DNA of 28,859 nt from assembly GCA_938003765.1 (NCBI GenBank), contig CALKYE010000271.1, positions 1-28,859 of the forward strand, read 5' to 3'. Made by a program: the position numbers and the translations under genes. Of this stretch, positions 7,725-16,254 are shown in pieces. The notes below the pieces were generated by a model. The model worked only from the letters and a program-made list of their open reading frames with translations. It ran no database searches and was not told where the DNA came from. The DNA is from an uncultured Planctomycetia bacterium (GTDB lineage: Bacteria > Planctomycetota > UBA1135 > GCA-002686595). Every line of letters starts with the position of its first letter. Positions within the stretch are counted from its first letter, which is position 1.

Positions 7725-9511
7725 GCCGCGCGATCTTCGGCGTGCTGCTGTGCGCGCTCGCGAGCGGCTGCGGTCCGGCTGGCGACGAGAACACCACCGG
7801 CGCCGGCGGCGCGCGCTCGAACTCCAACTCGAGTTCGAACCCCGCTGCAGCGCCGACGACGCCCGCAACCGAACCTGCGGGCTTCGTGAGTCTGCGCGAG
7901 CGCGGTTCAGCGGCCGGCATCGCCTTCCGACACCGCAGCGGGGCGCACGGTCGCCGCGTGATGATCGAGCAGATGGGCGGCGGCGTGGCGCTGCTCGACT
8001 ACGACGGCGACGGCCGGCAGGACCTGTACTTCGTCGACAGCGGCGAGGTTCCCGAGCGCTCCGACGCGCAAGCCGCGGGCGGCAACAAGCTGTACCGCAA
8101 CCTCGGCGACTGGAAGTTCGAGGACGTGACCGAACGCGCCGGCGTCGCTGGCCGCGGCTACATGATGGGCGCGGTCGCCGGCGACTACGACCGCGACGGC
8201 GACGTCGACCTGTACGTGACGGCCTACGGATCGAACCTGCTGCTGCAGAACCAGGGCGACGGGACCTTTCGCGACGTGACCGCCGCCGCCGGTTGCGACG
8301 ACCGGCGCTGGTCGAGCGGCGCGGCCTTCGTCGACTACGACAGCGACGGGCAGCTCGACCTGTTCGTGCAGAACTACCTCGACTTCCGCGTCGAGGAGCA
8401 CCGTCCCTACTCGATGAACGGCGTGGACTCGTACTCGCCGCCCGACCTGTTCGATCCGGTCGCGTGCTCGCTGTGGCGCAACCGCGGCGACGGGACCTTC
8501 GAAGACGTCTCGGCGCGCACCGGGATCGCCGAGCACCTCGGCAAGGGCCTGGGCCTGTTGGTGAGCGACCTCGACCGCGACGGCGTGAGCGAGATCTACT
8601 GCGCCAACGACTCGACGGCCAACTTCCTCTTCCGCCTCGGAGCGGAGGGTCGCTTCGAGGAAATCGGGCTGGCGTCAGGCGCTGGCTACGGCGCCGACGG
8701 GCGCGAGGAAGCCGGCATGGGCGTGGACTGCGGCGACCTGGACGGCGACGGCTCGCTGGAGTTGGTCGTGACCAACTTCTTCAAGGAGCCCAACTCGATC
8801 TACCGCAACGACGGCGGCCTGAACTTCACCGAGATCAGCGAGCGCACCGGAACGGCGAGCGCGGCGCGCAAGACCCTCGGCTTCGGCGTGCGCCTCGTCG
8901 ACCTCGACCACGACGGAGTGCTCGACCTGGTCGTCAACAACGGCCACGTGTACGACAACGCCGGCCAAGTCGATCCGCCCGCGACCTGGGCGCAGCCGCC
9001 GCTCTTGTTCCGCGGTCAGGGCAAGGCGCGCTTCGAGGACGTGCTCGCCAAGCAGCCGGCGGAGTTCCGCCGCGCGCGCGTGGGCCGTGGACTGGCCTGT
9101 GGAGACCTCGACGACGACGGCGATCAGGACCTGGTGCTGATGGCGCTCAACGGTCCCGCGGAGGTGTTCGAGAACGTCGGCGGCGAGCGCGGCGCGTGGC
9201 TCAGCGTGCGCTGCGTCGGAACGCGTCGCGACTCGACGGCGATCGGCGCGCGCGTCGAGGTGCTCGCCGGCGACTTCGCGCGCAGCGCCCAGGTGCGCAG
9301 CGGCGGCAGCTACCTCGGCCAGAGCGAGTTGCGCGTCCACTTCGGACTCGGCGCGCGCGAGCGCGTGGACCTCGTGCGGGTGCACTGGCCCGGCGGCGGA
9401 GTGGACGAGGCGCGCGATGTCGCTGCGCGCCAGCACTTGGTCGTGGTCGAAGGCGCCGGCGCGAGCTCCAGTTCGAATCCGAGCTCGGGCTCGACGCCCG
9501 CGCAGCGCTGA
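7721..9511 (+). CDS. CRTAC1-like lipoprotein with FG-GAP/VCBS repeats and ASPIC/UnbV domain
   Basis: ATG 7721 overlaps the stop of the TPR gene (ATGA) and opens a 596-residue protein with a lipoprotein signal (lipobox LASGC, Cys17). After a Ser/Asn-rich linker, seven Asp-rich, calcium-loop-like repeats form a predicted beta-propeller: DYDGDGRQDL, DYDRDGDVDL, DYDSDGQLDL, DLDRDGVSEI, DLDGDGSLEL, DLDHDGVLDL and DLDDDGDQDL. The last about 100 residues match an ASPIC/UnbV domain (GAWLSVRCVG, IGARVEVLAGD, VDLVRVHWPGG). It should be membrane-anchored on the envelope face and bind calcium; its ligand is unknown. Family members are very common in Planctomycetota and Acidobacteriota. The protein ends in a second Ser/Asn-rich tail. 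The same frame is open upstream to 6974, but that part lies within the TPR gene and is a shadow. Confidence 0.92.
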   Translation: MSRAIFGVLLCALASGCGPAGDENTTGAGGARSNSNSSSNPAAAPTTPATEPAGFVSLRERGSAAGIAFRHRSGAHGRRVMIEQMGGGVALLDYDGDGRQDLYFVDSGEVPERSDAQAAGGNKLYRNLGDWKFEDVTERAGVAGRGYMMGAVAGDYDRDGDVDLYVTAYGSNLLLQNQGDGTFRDVTAAAGCDDRRWSSGAAFVDYDSDGQLDLFVQNYLDFRVEEHRPYSMNGVDSYSPPDLFDPVACSLWRNRGDGTFEDVSARTGIAEHLGKGLGLLVSDLDRDGVSEIYCANDSTANFLFRLGAEGRFEEIGLASGAGYGADGREEAGMGVDCGDLDGDGSLELVVTNFFKEPNSIYRNDGGLNFTEISERTGTASAARKTLGFGVRLVDLDHDGVLDLVVNNGHVYDNAGQVDPPATWAQPPLLFRGQGKARFEDVLAKQPAEFRRARVGRGLACGDLDDDGDQDLVLMALNGPAEVFENVGGERGAWLSVRCVGTRRDSTAIGARVEVLAGDFARSAQVRSGGSYLGQSELRVHFGLGARERVDLVRVHWPGGGVDEARDVAARQHLVVVEGAGASSSSNPSSGSTPAQR

Positions 9512-9533
9512 AGCGCGGTCAGAGCGCGCTGGC
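9505..9533. terminator. Short hairpin between convergent genes
   Basis: AGCGCG and CGCGCT flank a 7-nt centre across the two facing stop codons (stops at 9509-9511 and 9519-9521). It could serve both strands, but there is no T-tract and the stem is only 6 bp. Confidence 0.3.
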
Positions 9534-11009
9534 GCCCTTGGGCGGCGGCGTGTCGCGCAGCCAGAAGAACAACAGCGGGTAGCTGCCCGCGATCTCGAGC
9601 TTGAGCGGCGCGTAGCGCTCGTTGAACTGCGGATGCTCGACCAGCGTGCGCTCCCAGTGGCTGGCCTTGAGCTCGGGCTCGCCGCGCGGGCCTCGGTGCA
9701 ACCAGCCGTTGCCGATGATGATCATCTCCGGCCGCTGATCGAGCACCCACTGCGCGTCGTAGCGCTGATGGCCCTTGATGGTGATGCCCGGATCGGGCGG
9801 CGCGAGCAGGATCGCGTCGTTGGTGAGCCCGAGCATGTCGACGATCGGCAGACGCGAGACCCAGCCGAACGCTCCGATGGGCGCGAGCGCGACTTTGGTC
9901 TGGGACGGAACTGCGCGCGCGACGCTCTCCCCCATCAACTTCCAGCGCGGCTCGGAGTCCGCGTGGTCGGCGGCGAACTCGGCGCGGCGCGTCTGCTGGA
10001 GCTGCAGCAGCGCGACCGCGGCGACGAAGGCCAGCGCGGCGAGCGCTCGGCGCTGACCGAGCCAGGTGCGAGCGCCTTCGAACGCGAGCCACGCTCCGAT
10101 CGGCAACACGGGCACGAAGAAGCGCGCGAAGGGCAGGAAGTCGCCGCCGACGTAGACGACGTACGCCACGTGCGCGAGCAAGCCCAGCGCGAGCGCTCGC
10201 AACGGCCCCGGCCCGCGCGCGCTCGACCAGGCGACGGCGGTGAGCACGATGATCACGCCGATCCCGCACTCGGTGTTCGACTCGGCGAGGTACTCCAGCC
10301 CCAGGCGCACGTCGTCGGCGAAGGCCAGCTTCTTCACCGAGTACGTCACCGGCGTCAGACGTCCGAAGTAGACGAGTCGGAAGGTCTGCCACGCAGCCAG
10401 CGGTCCGAGGGCGAGCGCAGCGCGCGCGAGCCAGCCGCGTCGGCGCTCCTCGAGCACGAACGGCAGCGCGAACAGCACGGCTTCGTTGCGCACGAGCGCG
10501 GCGAGGCCCACGAACAGCGCCGCGGCGAGCGCGCGGCCTTCGCGAGCTCGCGCGCGCTCCCACGCCAGCGCGAAGCACGCGAGCAGCGCGGCGAGCAACA
10601 CCGTGCCCAGCCCGATGATCGCGTGCCACGCGATGGCGGGAGTCGCGGCGACGAGCCACGCCGGTCCGGCGCTGATCGATTCGGGATGGCGCGCGCGCCA
10701 CAGCTCTCCGATCGCCCAGGCCGCGACGCCGGCCGCGCAGACCGACGCGGCGACGCTGAACAGCTCGGGATCCGCGCCGAGGGAGAGCGCCCCAGCGACG
10801 AGCAACATCCAGCCGGGCGCCGAGAAGCCCTCGATGCGCTCGCCGACGTTGAACACCAGTCCGTGGCCTTCGATCAGGTTGCGGGCGTAGCGGTAGGTGA
10901 TGAAGTCGTCGTCGCACGGACCGTGGCCGATGAAGCTCGCCGCGTGCGCGGCCGCGACCAGCGCCGCGGCGAACGGAGCGAGGCGCGCGAGCGTGCTGCG
11001 CGCGCTCAC
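9519..11009 (-). CDS. Polytopic membrane protein, probable GT-C-type glycosyltransferase
   Basis: The 496-residue protein has about ten hydrophobic segments between residues 8 and 345, then a soluble C-terminal domain of about 150 residues. The first periplasmic loop contains DDDFITYRYARNLIEGHG, followed by GERIEGFSAPGW. An acidic pair in the first loop is the catalytic hallmark of GT-C transferases that use polyprenyl-phosphate sugars, so transfer of sugar on the outer face of the inner membrane is likely. Its GTG start overlaps the TGA of the upstream SGNH hydrolase gene by 4 bp (GTGA), so the two are translationally coupled. It is the last gene of the five-gene envelope operon. Donor and acceptor cannot be read from sequence. 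Confidence 0.75.
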   Translation of the reverse strand: MSARSTLARLAPFAAALVAAAHAASFIGHGPCDDDFITYRYARNLIEGHGLVFNVGERIEGFSAPGWMLLVAGALSLGADPELFSVAASVCAAGVAAWAIGELWRARHPESISAGPAWLVAATPAIAWHAIIGLGTVLLAALLACFALAWERARAREGRALAAALFVGLAALVRNEAVLFALPFVLEERRRGWLARAALALGPLAAWQTFRLVYFGRLTPVTYSVKKLAFADDVRLGLEYLAESNTECGIGVIIVLTAVAWSSARGPGPLRALALGLLAHVAYVVYVGGDFLPFARFFVPVLPIGAWLAFEGARTWLGQRRALAALAFVAAVALLQLQQTRRAEFAADHADSEPRWKLMGESVARAVPSQTKVALAPIGAFGWVSRLPIVDMLGLTNDAILLAPPDPGITIKGHQRYDAQWVLDQRPEMIIIGNGWLHRGPRGEPELKASHWERTLVEHPQFNERYAPLKLEIAGSYPLLFFWLRDTPPPKGASAL

Positions 11010-12208
11010 CGGCTCACCAGACCTTGCTCGCGAACGAACTCGGCGAAGGCTCGCGCCGCCGCGATCCGACCGGCCTCGGAGAAGTGGATGCCGTCTTCGC
11101 GCAGGAGCGCGCCGCGATCGTCGCGCTCGGCGAAGTCGCGCTCGAGGTCGAGCAGCGGCGCCTGTTGACGCTCGGCCAGCTCGCGCAACGCCTGGTTGTA
11201 GCGACCGTGCTCCTCGACCACCGCTCGCGCGTCGGTTTGGAAGCGGTGCTTCAGCAGGTACTCCGGAACGGCGAGGTCATGCGTCGAGGGCGCGGTGATC
11301 AGCACCACGCGCGCGCCCGCCTCGCGCGCCAACGCGACCATCGCCACGAGGTTGGAGCGGTACTCCTCGAGCGGCACGCGCGCTTGCGTCATCAGCGGCG
11401 CATCGCCGCCCAGAAGGCCCGCGCGGACCAGCAGCTTGCGCAAGGCCTGGAGCAGCGCGCTCGCGCGGTACACGCGTTCGAAGGCCAGCGCGGGACGCTT
11501 GGCGGAGTCGATCGCTCCGCGCGCGAGCCAGTGGTCGTTCCAACCGAAGTAGATCGCGACGAGATCCGGCTCGAGCTCGCCGAGCCAACGCTGCGCGACC
11601 TTCAAGCCCTGGTGCGACGAGTAGCCCGACAGGGCCAGGTTCACGCACTCCCAGGCGCGCTCCGGCGTCGAGAGCTCGCGCGCCGCGAGTTCGGGCCACG
11701 CGAACGGGTGATCCTGCTGCGAGCACGAGTCGCCGAGCATCACCAGGCGCTGCACGCCGCGCGGCTTGGGTCGCGCGGGCTCGGGCCCGAAGAAACCGAG
11801 GCTGTTCGACATCGGACTGCCCGCGGGCAACTTCCAGAACAGCTCGTCGTCGAGCTCGAGTTGCCAGAAGTCCTCGGGGTGCGGGTAACCGAACTGGATG
11901 CCGGAGAGGTGCTCGAACCCGGCGCTGCGCAGGCCCAGCTCGGGCACGACGAGCAGCGCCTGCAGCGTCCACAGAGCGAACAGAGGACCGCTCGAACGCC
12001 CCGCGCGCGAGAGCGAGCGGATCAGCGCGAATCCCGCCGCGGCGACGAGCGCGAAGCCGGCCGCGAGTGTCCAGCCCAGCGCTCCCGCGAAGGCCTGCGG
12101 CGCGAGCACGGCGCCGAGACCGAACGAGAAGGCGAAGGCCGCAGCGACGCCGCGGCCGCTCGCCGCGGGTTGCGTCGGACGTTCGGCGGCGGTGGCGTCG
12201 GGTTCCAA
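11006..12208 (-). CDS. Membrane-anchored SGNH/GDSL hydrolase
   Basis: Starting at TTG 12208, the 400-residue protein has two or three hydrophobic segments (about 20-60 and 75-90) and then a periplasmic SGNH domain. Catalytic blocks are visible in order: LGDSCS with nucleophile Ser161, LSGYSS with the oxyanion Gly, GWNDHW with the Asn, and DGIHFSEAG with Asp372-x2-His375. This is the pattern of acyl-esterases and O-acyltransferases acting on polysaccharides or peptidoglycan. No in-frame ATG or GTG fits better than TTG near the N-terminus. The stop overlaps the start of the GT-C gene, which suggests both modify the same envelope glycan (inference). Confidence 0.82.
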   Translation of the reverse strand: MEPDATAAERPTQPAASGRGVAAAFAFSFGLGAVLAPQAFAGALGWTLAAGFALVAAAGFALIRSLSRAGRSSGPLFALWTLQALLVVPELGLRSAGFEHLSGIQFGYPHPEDFWQLELDDELFWKLPAGSPMSNSLGFFGPEPARPKPRGVQRLVMLGDSCSQQDHPFAWPELAARELSTPERAWECVNLALSGYSSHQGLKVAQRWLGELEPDLVAIYFGWNDHWLARGAIDSAKRPALAFERVYRASALLQALRKLLVRAGLLGGDAPLMTQARVPLEEYRSNLVAMVALAREAGARVVLITAPSTHDLAVPEYLLKHRFQTDARAVVEEHGRYNQALRELAERQQAPLLDLERDFAERDDRGALLREDGIHFSEAGRIAAARAFAEFVREQGLVSR

Positions 12209-12234
12209 GCTCGAGGGAGAAGCGCTCGCGCGGT

Positions 12235-13050
12235 TCAGCGGCGCGAGAGACTATCGCCCTCGCGCAAGACGGTCAGCCGCACGTCGCGCGCCGACCACAC
12301 CGCACCCGACTCGGCGGGCGAAATCGAAGCGCGGCGCGCGTCGAACACCACGACCGGCCCCTCGCCCACGACTTCGAAGCGCTCGGGCAACGCGATCAGC
12401 GCGGTGCGCTCGTCGATGCCGAGGCCGAGGCGCTCGGGGTGCGCCAGCACGGCGCTGAGCAACCGGTTGTTCCGACGGCGCACGACGAAGTGCTGGTCGA
12501 CGATGGCGCCTTCGAGCAGCCCCAGGCCTTCGCTCAACACCTGACTTCCCGGCGCGATGACCTCGGGAGCGTTCTCGGGCTCGCCCGTGATCATCACGCG
12601 GCTCATCACCGCCGCGCCCGCGCTGGTTCCGCCGAACACGACTCCGGCGCGGTGGCGTTCGACGAGCAGCGCGAGCATGTCCGCCGCGCGCGCCTCCTCC
12701 ATGAAGCGGTTCTGATCTCCGCCGCCGATCCACACCAGGTCCGCAGCAGCGATCGCTTCGCGCGCAGCCGCCGCGTCGGTGAACTCGACCACCAGCGCCT
12801 GCGCCGCGCCGGCGTCGCGCCACATCTGCGCCGACTCCTGGCCGCGGTTCTCGACCGAGGACGCCTGCGGCAGCACGACGACCTTGGTCTGGGGGCCGCG
12901 CGCCAGCTCCAGCGCTCGCGCGCAGATCGGCGCGGTGGTTCCGCCGCCGCCGACGATCACCAGCGCTCCGCCGCTCGCAGCGCGACGCGGCGCCGCACAC
13001 GCGGCGAACAACACTGCGGCGCCGAGCGCCGACGCGATCCACGGTCTCAT
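12235..13050 (-). CDS. Exported cyanophycinase-like peptidase (family S51)
   Basis: ATG 13050 has GGAG 7 nt upstream and gives 271 residues; a GTG one codon earlier (13053) is the alternative. The N-terminus carries a lipoprotein-type signal ending in FAAC. The body matches cyanophycinase: GALVIVGGGG, LVWIGGGDQNR, the nucleophile elbow GGTSAGA with Ser143, and the family hallmark DQHFVVRRRNNRLLSAV followed by LGLGIDERTAL. Cyanophycinase cleaves multi-Arg-Asp polymer to beta-Asp-Arg dipeptides; a lipid-anchored form could feed on external polymer or cleave another isoaspartyl substrate. No cyanophycin synthetase is in the window. It lies between the acyltransferase and SGNH genes with almost no spacing, so it belongs to the envelope operon. 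Confidence 0.88.
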   Translation of the reverse strand: MRPWIASALGAAVLFAACAAPRRAASGGALVIVGGGGTTAPICARALELARGPQTKVVVLPQASSVENRGQESAQMWRDAGAAQALVVEFTDAAAAREAIAAADLVWIGGGDQNRFMEEARAADMLALLVERHRAGVVFGGTSAGAAVMSRVMITGEPENAPEVIAPGSQVLSEGLGLLEGAIVDQHFVVRRRNNRLLSAVLAHPERLGLGIDERTALIALPERFEVVGEGPVVVFDARRASISPAESGAVWSARDVRLTVLREGDSLSRR

Positions 13051-13053
13051 CAC

Positions 13054-14070
13054 TCAGCTCCGTTGTCCGACGGTCTGCTCGCTCACGCCTTCGCGATAGG
13101 GATTGCCCATCCCCGCCGGCCGCGTGCGGAAGCGTTTGTAGCTCCAAAGGTACTGCTCGGGCGCCCCGCGGATGAGCTGCTCGAGCTCGAGGTTGAGCGC
13201 GGCCGTGCCCGCGAGCGCGTCGGCGAGTCCGATCTCGCGCGTGGGCGCGCACACGTGGATGCGGAAGCCGCGCGCGTCGGGCAGGCGCTCGCACCAGGTG
13301 AGCAACACCGGCGCGCCGGAGCGCGCCGCGAGCTTCGCCACCAGCGTCGTGGTGTTCGCGAGCACGCCGAACCACGGCGCGAACACACCGCCGCCGCGGC
13401 CGGGATCCTGGTCGGGCAGGATGCCGATGACTTCGCCCGCCTTCAGCGCGCGCAGCACCATCGCCACGCCGCCGGCGTCGTTCGGCGCGAGCTTGGCGCC
13501 GAGCCGGCCGCGCGCGCGGTTGTAGAACTCCTCGAGCTCCGCGACGGGCGGGCGCTTGTACATCGCGGTCAGGGGCGCGAGCGAGCTGAAGAACAGTCCG
13601 CTGAGCTCCCAGGCGCCCAGGTGGGGCGTGAGCAGGATCACGCCGCGCTTGCGGGCCAGCGCCTGCTCGAACAACTCGAGCCCGCGCGTCTCGGCCACGA
13701 GCGCGAGCGCGCGCTGCGCCGGCCAGCACCACAGGGCGCCGAACTCCGCGAACGTGCGCCCGGTCTCGATCAGGCTCGCGCGCGCGAGCTCGTCGCGCCG
13801 CTCCGAACTGAGTTCGGGCAGACACGCTTGGAGATTGACGAGCGTTGCGTTGCGCTCGGCCGTGGGGAGTCGATGCAGCGCCGCGCCGGCGAACCCGCCC
13901 AGGCGATACAGCGCTGGGAAGCTCAACTTCGCGCCGGCGCGCAACGCAGTCGCGCCCAGCCACGCGCGCCCCGGTCGCGAGCGGTCGTGGCGCTTGGGCG
14001 GCCGCGCCTTGCGCCGCTCCAGAGAGGGCGCTCGCGCGGTGGAATCGGATCGGGGCTCGCTGTCGGACAC
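13054..14070 (-). CDS. LpxL/HtrB-family lysophospholipid acyltransferase
   Basis: From GTG 14070 the protein has 338 residues, slightly longer than typical LpxL (about 300) because of an Arg/Lys-rich N-terminal extension. Family features are the catalytic H-x4-E motif HLGAWE (His150, Glu155), the substrate block MYKRPPVAELEEFYN, and PDQDPG followed by VFAPWFG. The C-terminal YLWSYKRFRTRP is typical of lipid A late acyltransferases. It should add a secondary acyl chain to a lipid A-like or other glycolipid at the inner membrane. The start is uncertain: no ribosome-binding site is visible, and the frame remains open upstream to 14391 across the 3' end of the sulfatase gene. Its TGA is directly followed by the cyanophycinase-like gene. 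Confidence 0.88.
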   Translation of the reverse strand: MSDSEPRSDSTARAPSLERRKARPPKRHDRSRPGRAWLGATALRAGAKLSFPALYRLGGFAGAALHRLPTAERNATLVNLQACLPELSSERRDELARASLIETGRTFAEFGALWCWPAQRALALVAETRGLELFEQALARKRGVILLTPHLGAWELSGLFFSSLAPLTAMYKRPPVAELEEFYNRARGRLGAKLAPNDAGGVAMVLRALKAGEVIGILPDQDPGRGGGVFAPWFGVLANTTTLVAKLAARSGAPVLLTWCERLPDARGFRIHVCAPTREIGLADALAGTAALNLELEQLIRGAPEQYLWSYKRFRTRPAGMGNPYREGVSEQTVGQRS

Positions 14071-14147
14071 GTGGAGAGCTGACGGTAAGCCCGCGCGCGC
14101 GCCGCAGCAATTCGGCGCTGGGCCTGTCGCAGCACCGACGCCGCGCT

Positions 14148-16055
14148 TCAGCGCAGGAAGCGCAGGCACTCGCGCGAGAGCGTCTCGAGCTCCGCGGCAT
14201 GGCGCGCGAACGCGGCGTCGGCGGAGGGCAGCGGGCGCCACTGCGGACTGAACGCCATCAGCGGCAAGCCTCGGTCGAGATCGCGCGGGATGCGGAACAC
14301 GGTCTCGTCGCTCCACAGACCGAGTTCCTCCCAGCCCGCGACGACGCGTGCGCGCCGCTCGGGCGGGTCGAGCAGCGAGTGCGAGAAGCACACCTGCGCG
14401 ATCTGCTCGCGCGAGGCGCCGAGCAGCTCGAGCAACGTCCCGGGCAAGTCGACGTGCGACGTGGGCCGCGACTCGACGCCAGCGGCGACGCCAGCTCCGA
14501 ACATGAGCAGCGGCGTGGCCACCTGCTCGAGGGTGAAGTTCCCGGTGTGCCCCCAGTAGCCGTTCTCGGCGAACTCCTCGCCGTGGTCGCCGGTCACGAT
14601 CACCAGCGTGTCGCGAGGGAGCTGCGCACGCTCGAGCGCCGCGAGGATGCGCGCGGCCACCGCGTCGGCGTGGTGCAGTCCGTTGCGGTAGCGGTTGCGC
14701 ACGCGCTCGGCGAGCTGAGCGTCGCGCGAGCCGGCGAGCTCGACGTAGTCGAGGTCCTGCTCGAAGGGCGAGAAGAGCGCGTGCTCGGGCGGGAAGTCGT
14801 AGGGCTGGTGCGCGGAGTCGAGCAGCACGAACGCGAAGAACGGCTGCGCCGCGTCACGCTCGGCGATCCACTGTTCGAAGCGCGCTGCGACCTGCTGGTC
14901 GCGTTGCGCGGAGGATCCCGCGCCGAAGTCGTCCCAGACCGCCTCGGGCCACTCGACCCAGGCCGTCTCGCGGAACTCGGGGAACGACAGCGACGCGGCG
15001 GAGAGCGCGCGCAGCTCGTAGCCGGCGGCGTCGAGCGTTTGGAGCAGCACCGGCGCGCGCCGCGCCGCGAGCACCGGCCACCAGTACGACCCGTGCAGCC
15101 CGTAGAGCATCCCGAACACGCCGAAGCGCGTGCCGTTGCCGGTGCTCAGGTGGTCCTCGAAGCGCCGCGCGCGCGTCGCGAGTCGGGCCATGTGAGGCGT
15201 GACGTGCTCGTCGAGCATGTCGCGTCGCCAGGAGTCGATCACCACCAACAGGATGTTGGGGCGAGGCGCTTGTCGATCGAGCGCGAGCGGTCCCGCGGGA
15301 TGATCGAGCACGGCGTCGGCGCGAGAGACGGGCACCACGGGCGAGGCGGCGAACTCGTCGCGCAGCGTCGCGGGCAGCATGTTGCGCACGCTGAGCCGCG
15401 GGTAGAGCGGCAGGGCCTCGCTCAGCTCCACCAGCCCGCGGTCCTGCTCGAGATCGGCGCGCGCGTAGATGGCCTTCTCGACGCACACGATCAGCAGCAG
15501 CACGGAGAGCGCGATGGCGCCGGGGCGCAGCAATCGTCGGCTGCCGGGTTCGCGCTGGCACAACGCCGCGAGCAGCGCGCGAGCGAGCGCGTTGCTCAGC
15601 GCGATCAAGGCCGCCGCGCCGCTTGCGAAGAGCCACACCTTGGGACCCAGCCGGTAGCTGTCCTCGGCGCCTTCGCTCGTCACGAGGTTCCACGCCGCTT
15701 CGCCGAAGTGGTAGCGGAACAGCCCCCACACGCGCGTGTCGACCAGCAGCGCGAGTTGGAAAGCCGTCCAGAGGGTGATCTCGGCGGCGGTGAGCCAGGC
15801 GTTGCGCCGACCCGCGCGCCGCAACGCCCAGATCGCCGCGGCGGGCGCGAGCGAGAAGCTCGCCACCGCTGACACCAACCCCAGGTGCGCGAACAGCGCG
15901 AGGCGGGCCGGCGCGTCGGCGGCCAGGTCGTCGAGGTAGGCCTGACCGATCCACGCGCCCAGCGCGATGTTGAGCAACCACAGACCGCGCGACGCCCCTC
16001 GTTCGGCGTCGCCCTGCGGGGAGCCGCGCGCGTGAAGTGCAGGGGTCGTGGGCAT
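14148..16055 (-). CDS. PbgA/YejM-like inner-membrane sulfatase-fold protein
   Basis: From ATG 16055 the protein has 635 residues. The N-terminal third has about five membrane segments and resembles the DUF3413 region of Escherichia coli YejM/PbgA, including VDTRVWGLFRYHF and AAWNLVTSEG. The periplasmic sulfatase-like domain begins at NILLVVIDSW (Asp274), has STGNGTRFGVFG (candidate nucleophile Thr309), and VTGDHGEEF (Asp490, His491) with a following WGHTGN. E. coli YejM has lost the DHG metal motif, whereas this protein keeps it, so it may be an active hydrolase or phosphotransferase. YejM regulates lipid A synthesis through LpxC control, and the next gene is LpxL-like, so a role in outer-membrane lipid homeostasis is a good inference. 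A divergent tRNA promoter lies upstream. Confidence 0.87.
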   Translation of the reverse strand: MPTTPALHARGSPQGDAERGASRGLWLLNIALGAWIGQAYLDDLAADAPARLALFAHLGLVSAVASFSLAPAAAIWALRRAGRRNAWLTAAEITLWTAFQLALLVDTRVWGLFRYHFGEAAWNLVTSEGAEDSYRLGPKVWLFASGAAALIALSNALARALLAALCQREPGSRRLLRPGAIALSVLLLIVCVEKAIYARADLEQDRGLVELSEALPLYPRLSVRNMLPATLRDEFAASPVVPVSRADAVLDHPAGPLALDRQAPRPNILLVVIDSWRRDMLDEHVTPHMARLATRARRFEDHLSTGNGTRFGVFGMLYGLHGSYWWPVLAARRAPVLLQTLDAAGYELRALSAASLSFPEFRETAWVEWPEAVWDDFGAGSSAQRDQQVAARFEQWIAERDAAQPFFAFVLLDSAHQPYDFPPEHALFSPFEQDLDYVELAGSRDAQLAERVRNRYRNGLHHADAVAARILAALERAQLPRDTLVIVTGDHGEEFAENGYWGHTGNFTLEQVATPLLMFGAGVAAGVESRPTSHVDLPGTLLELLGASREQIAQVCFSHSLLDPPERRARVVAGWEELGLWSDETVFRIPRDLDRGLPLMAFSPQWRPLPSADAAFARHAAELETLSRECLRFLR

Positions 16056-16110
16056 CGAGCGCGGGCAGTGTGACCCGAAGGCGCCCCGGCGCGCGAGAGC
16101 GCCGCTCAAC

Positions 16111-16139
16111 TTGTCCGCGCCTCGGGCGCTCGCTACGAT
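16111..16139 (+). promoter_or_regulatory. Sigma70-type promoter for tRNA-Ser
   Basis: TTGTCC (16111-16116), a 17-bp spacer and TACGAT (16134-16139) form a good housekeeping promoter. The predicted transcription start near 16146 leaves a short 5' leader before the tRNA at 16154. Confidence 0.7.
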
Positions 16140-16153
16140 CCCCGCTTCGACGA

Positions 16154-16245
<92 letters not shown>

Positions 16246-16254
16246 CCGCGCGCG

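Noticed and set aside
9417..11168. 583-codon plus-strand frame opposite the GT-C gene
   Set aside because: The translation is Arg/Glu/Gln-rich low complexity, while the opposite strand encodes a coherent membrane protein.
12067..15872. Long plus-strand frames opposite the cyanophycinase, acyltransferase and sulfatase genes
   Set aside because: They are Arg/Ala/His-rich shadows of recognisable minus-strand enzymes.
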